Below the pieces are notes generated by a model. The model made no database searches and was not told the origin of the DNA. It worked only from the letters and a program-made list of their open reading frames with translations. Positions 6,197 to 7,321 of a stretch of 7,321 nt of DNA are shown piece by piece. Numbering within the stretch: position 1 is the stretch's first letter; the number at the start of each line of letters is the position of its first letter. Location of the stretch: assembly GCA_964525525.1 (NCBI GenBank), contig CAZGHD010000112.1, forward strand, positions 1-7,321. Reading direction: 5' to 3'. Source of the DNA: RGIG2161 sp964525525. GTDB lineage: Bacteria; Bacillota; Clostridia; Oscillospirales; CAG-272. A program made the translations under genes and the position numbers.

Positions 6197-7312
6197 TTAC
6201 GCCTCGGTAAGAGGGCTCATCTCGCGCAGGCGGGAGACCACTTCCGGAACTTTTTCGAGTATATAATCAATATCTTCATCGGTGTTATCGTGTGAAACGG
6301 TAAGTCTGAGCGAGCCGTGAGCCTTTTCGTGCGGAACGCCGATAGAAAGAAGCACGTGTGACGGCTCAAGAGAAGCGGAGGAGCAAGCAGATCCGGTAGA
6401 ACCCGCGATTCCCGCCATATCAAGCAGAAGGAGCAGACTTTCTCCCTCTATAAATTCAAACGCTACGTTTACGTTACCGGGCAGACGCTTGTCGCGAGAG
6501 CCGTTGAGACGGGTGTGAGGAATAGTGAGAAGCCCGTCAATAAGTCTGTCGCGCATTTTTCTGACTCTGTCCATATCGTCAAGCGAAGCAACTGCGTCCT
6601 CAAGCGCCTGAGCAAGCGCAACCGCGTACGCCACGTTCTCGGTGCCCGCGCGCTGACCGCGCTCCTGACCGCCGCCGTATATCAGGCGGTCGATTCTCGT
6701 ACCTTTACGGATATAGAGAGCGCCGATGCCTTTGGGTGCGTGGATCTTATGTCCCGAAAGAGATAGCATGTCCACGCCAAGCTCTTTTACGTTTACGGGA
6801 ACAGCGCCGACTGCCTGTACCGCGTCGGTAAAGAACAAAATCCCCTTTTCGTGCGCGATCTTGGCGCACTCTGCGATAGGCTCAATAGTGCCTATCTCGT
6901 TGTTTGCGAACATCACTTCCGCCAAAACAGTGTTCGGCGTAATAGCCGCTTCAAACTCGGCAAGCGAGATGAAGCCGTCAGAGTCAACGCCGAGGTAAGT
7001 AACCTCAAAGCCCTCGCGCTCAAGCGCGCGGCAGGTCTCGAGTACCGCGGGATGCTCTATTTTAGTGGTGATTATATGATTTTTTGCGGGATCGCGGCGG
7101 CGTGCGGCGTAAGCCGTACCGCGCAGAGCCCAGTTGTCTGCCTCGGATCCGCAGGATGTGAAATATATCTCCGCCGGTTCAGCACCGATAGCCGAAGCCA
7201 CTCTGCGGCGCGCGTCATCAAGTGCCGCGTGCGCCTCTCTGCCCTTTTGATGAAGGCTTGAGGGATTGCCCCATCCGTCCTCAAGGAAAGGGAGTATAGA
7301 TTGTCTTACCGA
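6197..7312 (-). CDS. nifS: Cysteine desulfurase NifS/IscS, N-terminus missing
   Basis: A PLP enzyme that takes sulfur from L-cysteine, leaving alanine and an enzyme persulfide that feeds the NifU scaffold encoded next. Homology covers 371 codons. The first 37 (GWGNPSSLHQKGREAH and flanks) lie upstream of the GTG at 7201, so that GTG is not the true start. Seen: EIYFTSCGSEADNW; KIEHPAV with the PLP-stacking histidine; FANNEIGTIEPI; FFTDAVQAVG; SGHKIHAPKG with the Schiff-base lysine (codon 6748-6746); GGGQERGQRAGTENV; and the mobile active-site loop GSTGSACSSASLEPSHVL with the catalytic cysteine (codon 6385-6383). The expected opening LDNAATT, about 15 residues, is absent because an in-frame TAA lies at 7315-7313, nine bases from the edge. 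The gene may be a pseudogene or damaged by an edge or sequencing error; otherwise it looks intact and under selection. No iscR is visible. Confidence 0.92.
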   Translation of the reverse strand, partial: SVRQSILPFLEDGWGNPSSLHQKGREAHAALDDARRRVASAIGAEPAEIYFTSCGSEADNWALRGTAYAARRRDPAKNHIITTKIEHPAVLETCRALEREGFEVTYLGVDSDGFISLAEFEAAITPNTVLAEVMFANNEIGTIEPIAECAKIAHEKGILFFTDAVQAVGAVPVNVKELGVDMLSLSGHKIHAPKGIGALYIRKGTRIDRLIYGGGQERGQRAGTENVAYAVALAQALEDAVASLDDMDRVRKMRDRLIDGLLTIPHTRLNGSRDKRLPGNVNVAFEFIEGESLLLLLDMAGIAGSTGSACSSASLEPSHVLLSIGVPHEKAHGSLRLTVSHDNTDEDIDYILEKVPEVVSRLREMSPLTEA

Positions 7313-7321
7313 TTATGAAAG

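Noticed and set aside
6197..7201. Starting nifS at the GTG at 7201
   Set aside because: The frame upstream still encodes conserved NifS residues (GNPSSLH region), so the GTG codes for an internal valine.
6851..7261. A 136-codon open frame on the plus strand opposite nifS
   Set aside because: It is antisense to strongly conserved NifS coding sequence, has no recognisable family features and is explained by the codon bias of the real gene.

Overview
The window looks like chromosomal DNA from a Gram-positive, low-to-mid GC anaerobe of the class Clostridia, probably a gut Oscillospiraceae/Ruminococcaceae-like bacterium. This is inferred from the gene set (YqhQ/DUF1385 next to PrmC, a clostridial-type CimA, a NifS/NifU pair of the Firmicutes kind, an XRE regulator with a helical C-terminal half), from sigma-A-type promoters with TATAAT boxes, and from AG-rich ribosome binding sites. 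No species call can be made from the sequence alone.

Left edge (1-263). There is no protein gene here. On the minus strand there is a perfect consensus promoter (TTGACA, 17 bp, TATAAT) preceded by long A-tracts that look like an UP element. It is followed by a leader with a CCTTGAAAATTGAACAAC-type motif of the sort found ahead of rRNA genes in Firmicutes. I read it as the promoter and leader of an rRNA operon whose genes lie beyond base 1. A divergent extended -10 promoter on the plus strand drives the next block.

Plus-strand block (264-4300): yqhQ (DUF1385 membrane protein), prmC (release-factor glutamine methyltransferase), cimA (citramalate synthase) and a guanylate-kinase-like P-loop kinase. 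The genes overlap or are 17 bases apart, so they are probably one transcription unit. It ends at a strong hairpin at 4309-4338.

Minus-strand block (4417-7321). Reading right to left there is nifS (cysteine desulfurase, N-terminus missing), then nifU (iron-sulfur scaffold), together a two-gene Fe-S assembly unit ended by a clean hairpin at 5702-5729. Next comes a separately promoted XRE-family regulator with a TPR-like C-terminal part. It is visibly more AT-rich than its neighbours, looks like a later insertion between two housekeeping blocks, and has several palindromes upstream that could be operators.

Two things need care. The nifS reading frame meets an in-frame TAA at 7313-7315, just before the conserved N-terminus should begin, so the gene is broken, mis-assembled at the edge, or carries a sequence error. 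The guanylate-kinase-like protein carries an unusual P-loop and an extra loop, and may not be the housekeeping Gmk. I found no CRISPR array, insertion sequence, prophage gene or tRNA. Most of the window is housekeeping, and I do not see a convincing new multi-gene system.
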